Shown here one piece after another: positions 63,881 through 64,000 of a stretch of 64,000 nucleotides of DNA (its first letter is position 1; each line of letters starts with the position of its first letter). This stretch comes from Castor canadensis (taxonomy: Eukaryota > Chordata > Mammalia > Rodentia > Castoridae), in NCBI RefSeq assembly GCF_047511655.1, contig NC_133401.1:16490501-16554500 (forward strand). Reading direction: 5' to 3'. Both the position numbers and the translations under genes were made by a program. Under the pieces are notes generated by a model. The model saw only the letters and a program-made list of their open reading frames with translations. It did no database searches and was not told the origin of the DNA.

Positions 63881-64000
63881 AAAACTAGGTGCTTCCTTGC
63901 ACTCTGCTGCCTGGTTATAGAACAGCCACCATTCCTACTGACCCCTGAGGCCTGGGGCGTGGGAATAGACACAGAGCTGAGGAGCAGAGAGGGAGCCCAG

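Overview
This is a mammalian nuclear genome window. The genes are intron-split with GT-AG splice sites, there are CpG islands, and roughly half of the DNA is interspersed repeat. The signature repeat is a SINE, often dimeric, that joins a 7SL-derived B1-like left half to a tRNA-derived ID-like right half (A-box like GTGGCTCAAGTGGTAGAGC, B-box like GTTCAAACCCC). B1+ID fusions of this kind point to a rodent outside the mouse/rat group. From memory, this exact right-half wording and the L1 3' ends fit a castorimorph such as beaver (Castor), but that is inference.

Gene order is PPM1N (+, only its last four coding exons, 91-2156), VASP (+, complete, 13 coding exons between 5501 and 17314) and OPA3 (-, complete, start codon at 61491). 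It matches the human 19q13.32 order PPM1N-VASP-OPA3-(GPR4). VASP joins to a 383-residue protein. OPA3 has one shared first exon (61350-61491) and two alternative terminal exons from an old duplication: exon 2A (36273-36649, 172-residue protein) and exon 2B (19559-19983, 188-residue protein). VASP and the 2B form of OPA3 converge, with poly(A) signals about 400 bp apart.

Regions: 1-2156 PPM1N 3' end; 2157-4220 repeat-rich intergenic DNA; 4225-6800 CpG-rich VASP promoter, first exon and early intron 1; 5506-12495 VASP intron 1 with old MIR/L2 and young SINEs; 12496-18100 VASP body and 3' UTR; 18480-19983 OPA3 exon 2B and its UTR; 20000-33700 SINE-dense OPA3 intron with L1 pieces; 33790-36649 exon 2A and a probable long 3' UTR; 36650-61349 OPA3 intron 1, with nested retroelements; 61350-61800 OPA3 exon 1 and CpG promoter; 61800-64000 upstream flank holding only MIR and SINE copies and no exon I recognise.

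The three genes are not a functional operon-like unit. PPM1N is a PP2C-type phosphatase, VASP an actin-filament elongation factor, OPA3 a mitochondrial membrane-associated protein. I found no unknown gene system. The most noteworthy items are the duplicated OPA3 exon with a preserved intronic flank, an L1 inserted in a SINE with an intact target-site duplication, a NAGNAG acceptor in VASP, a cluster of CCAAT boxes near OPA3 exon 1, and nested LTR/SINE insertions.
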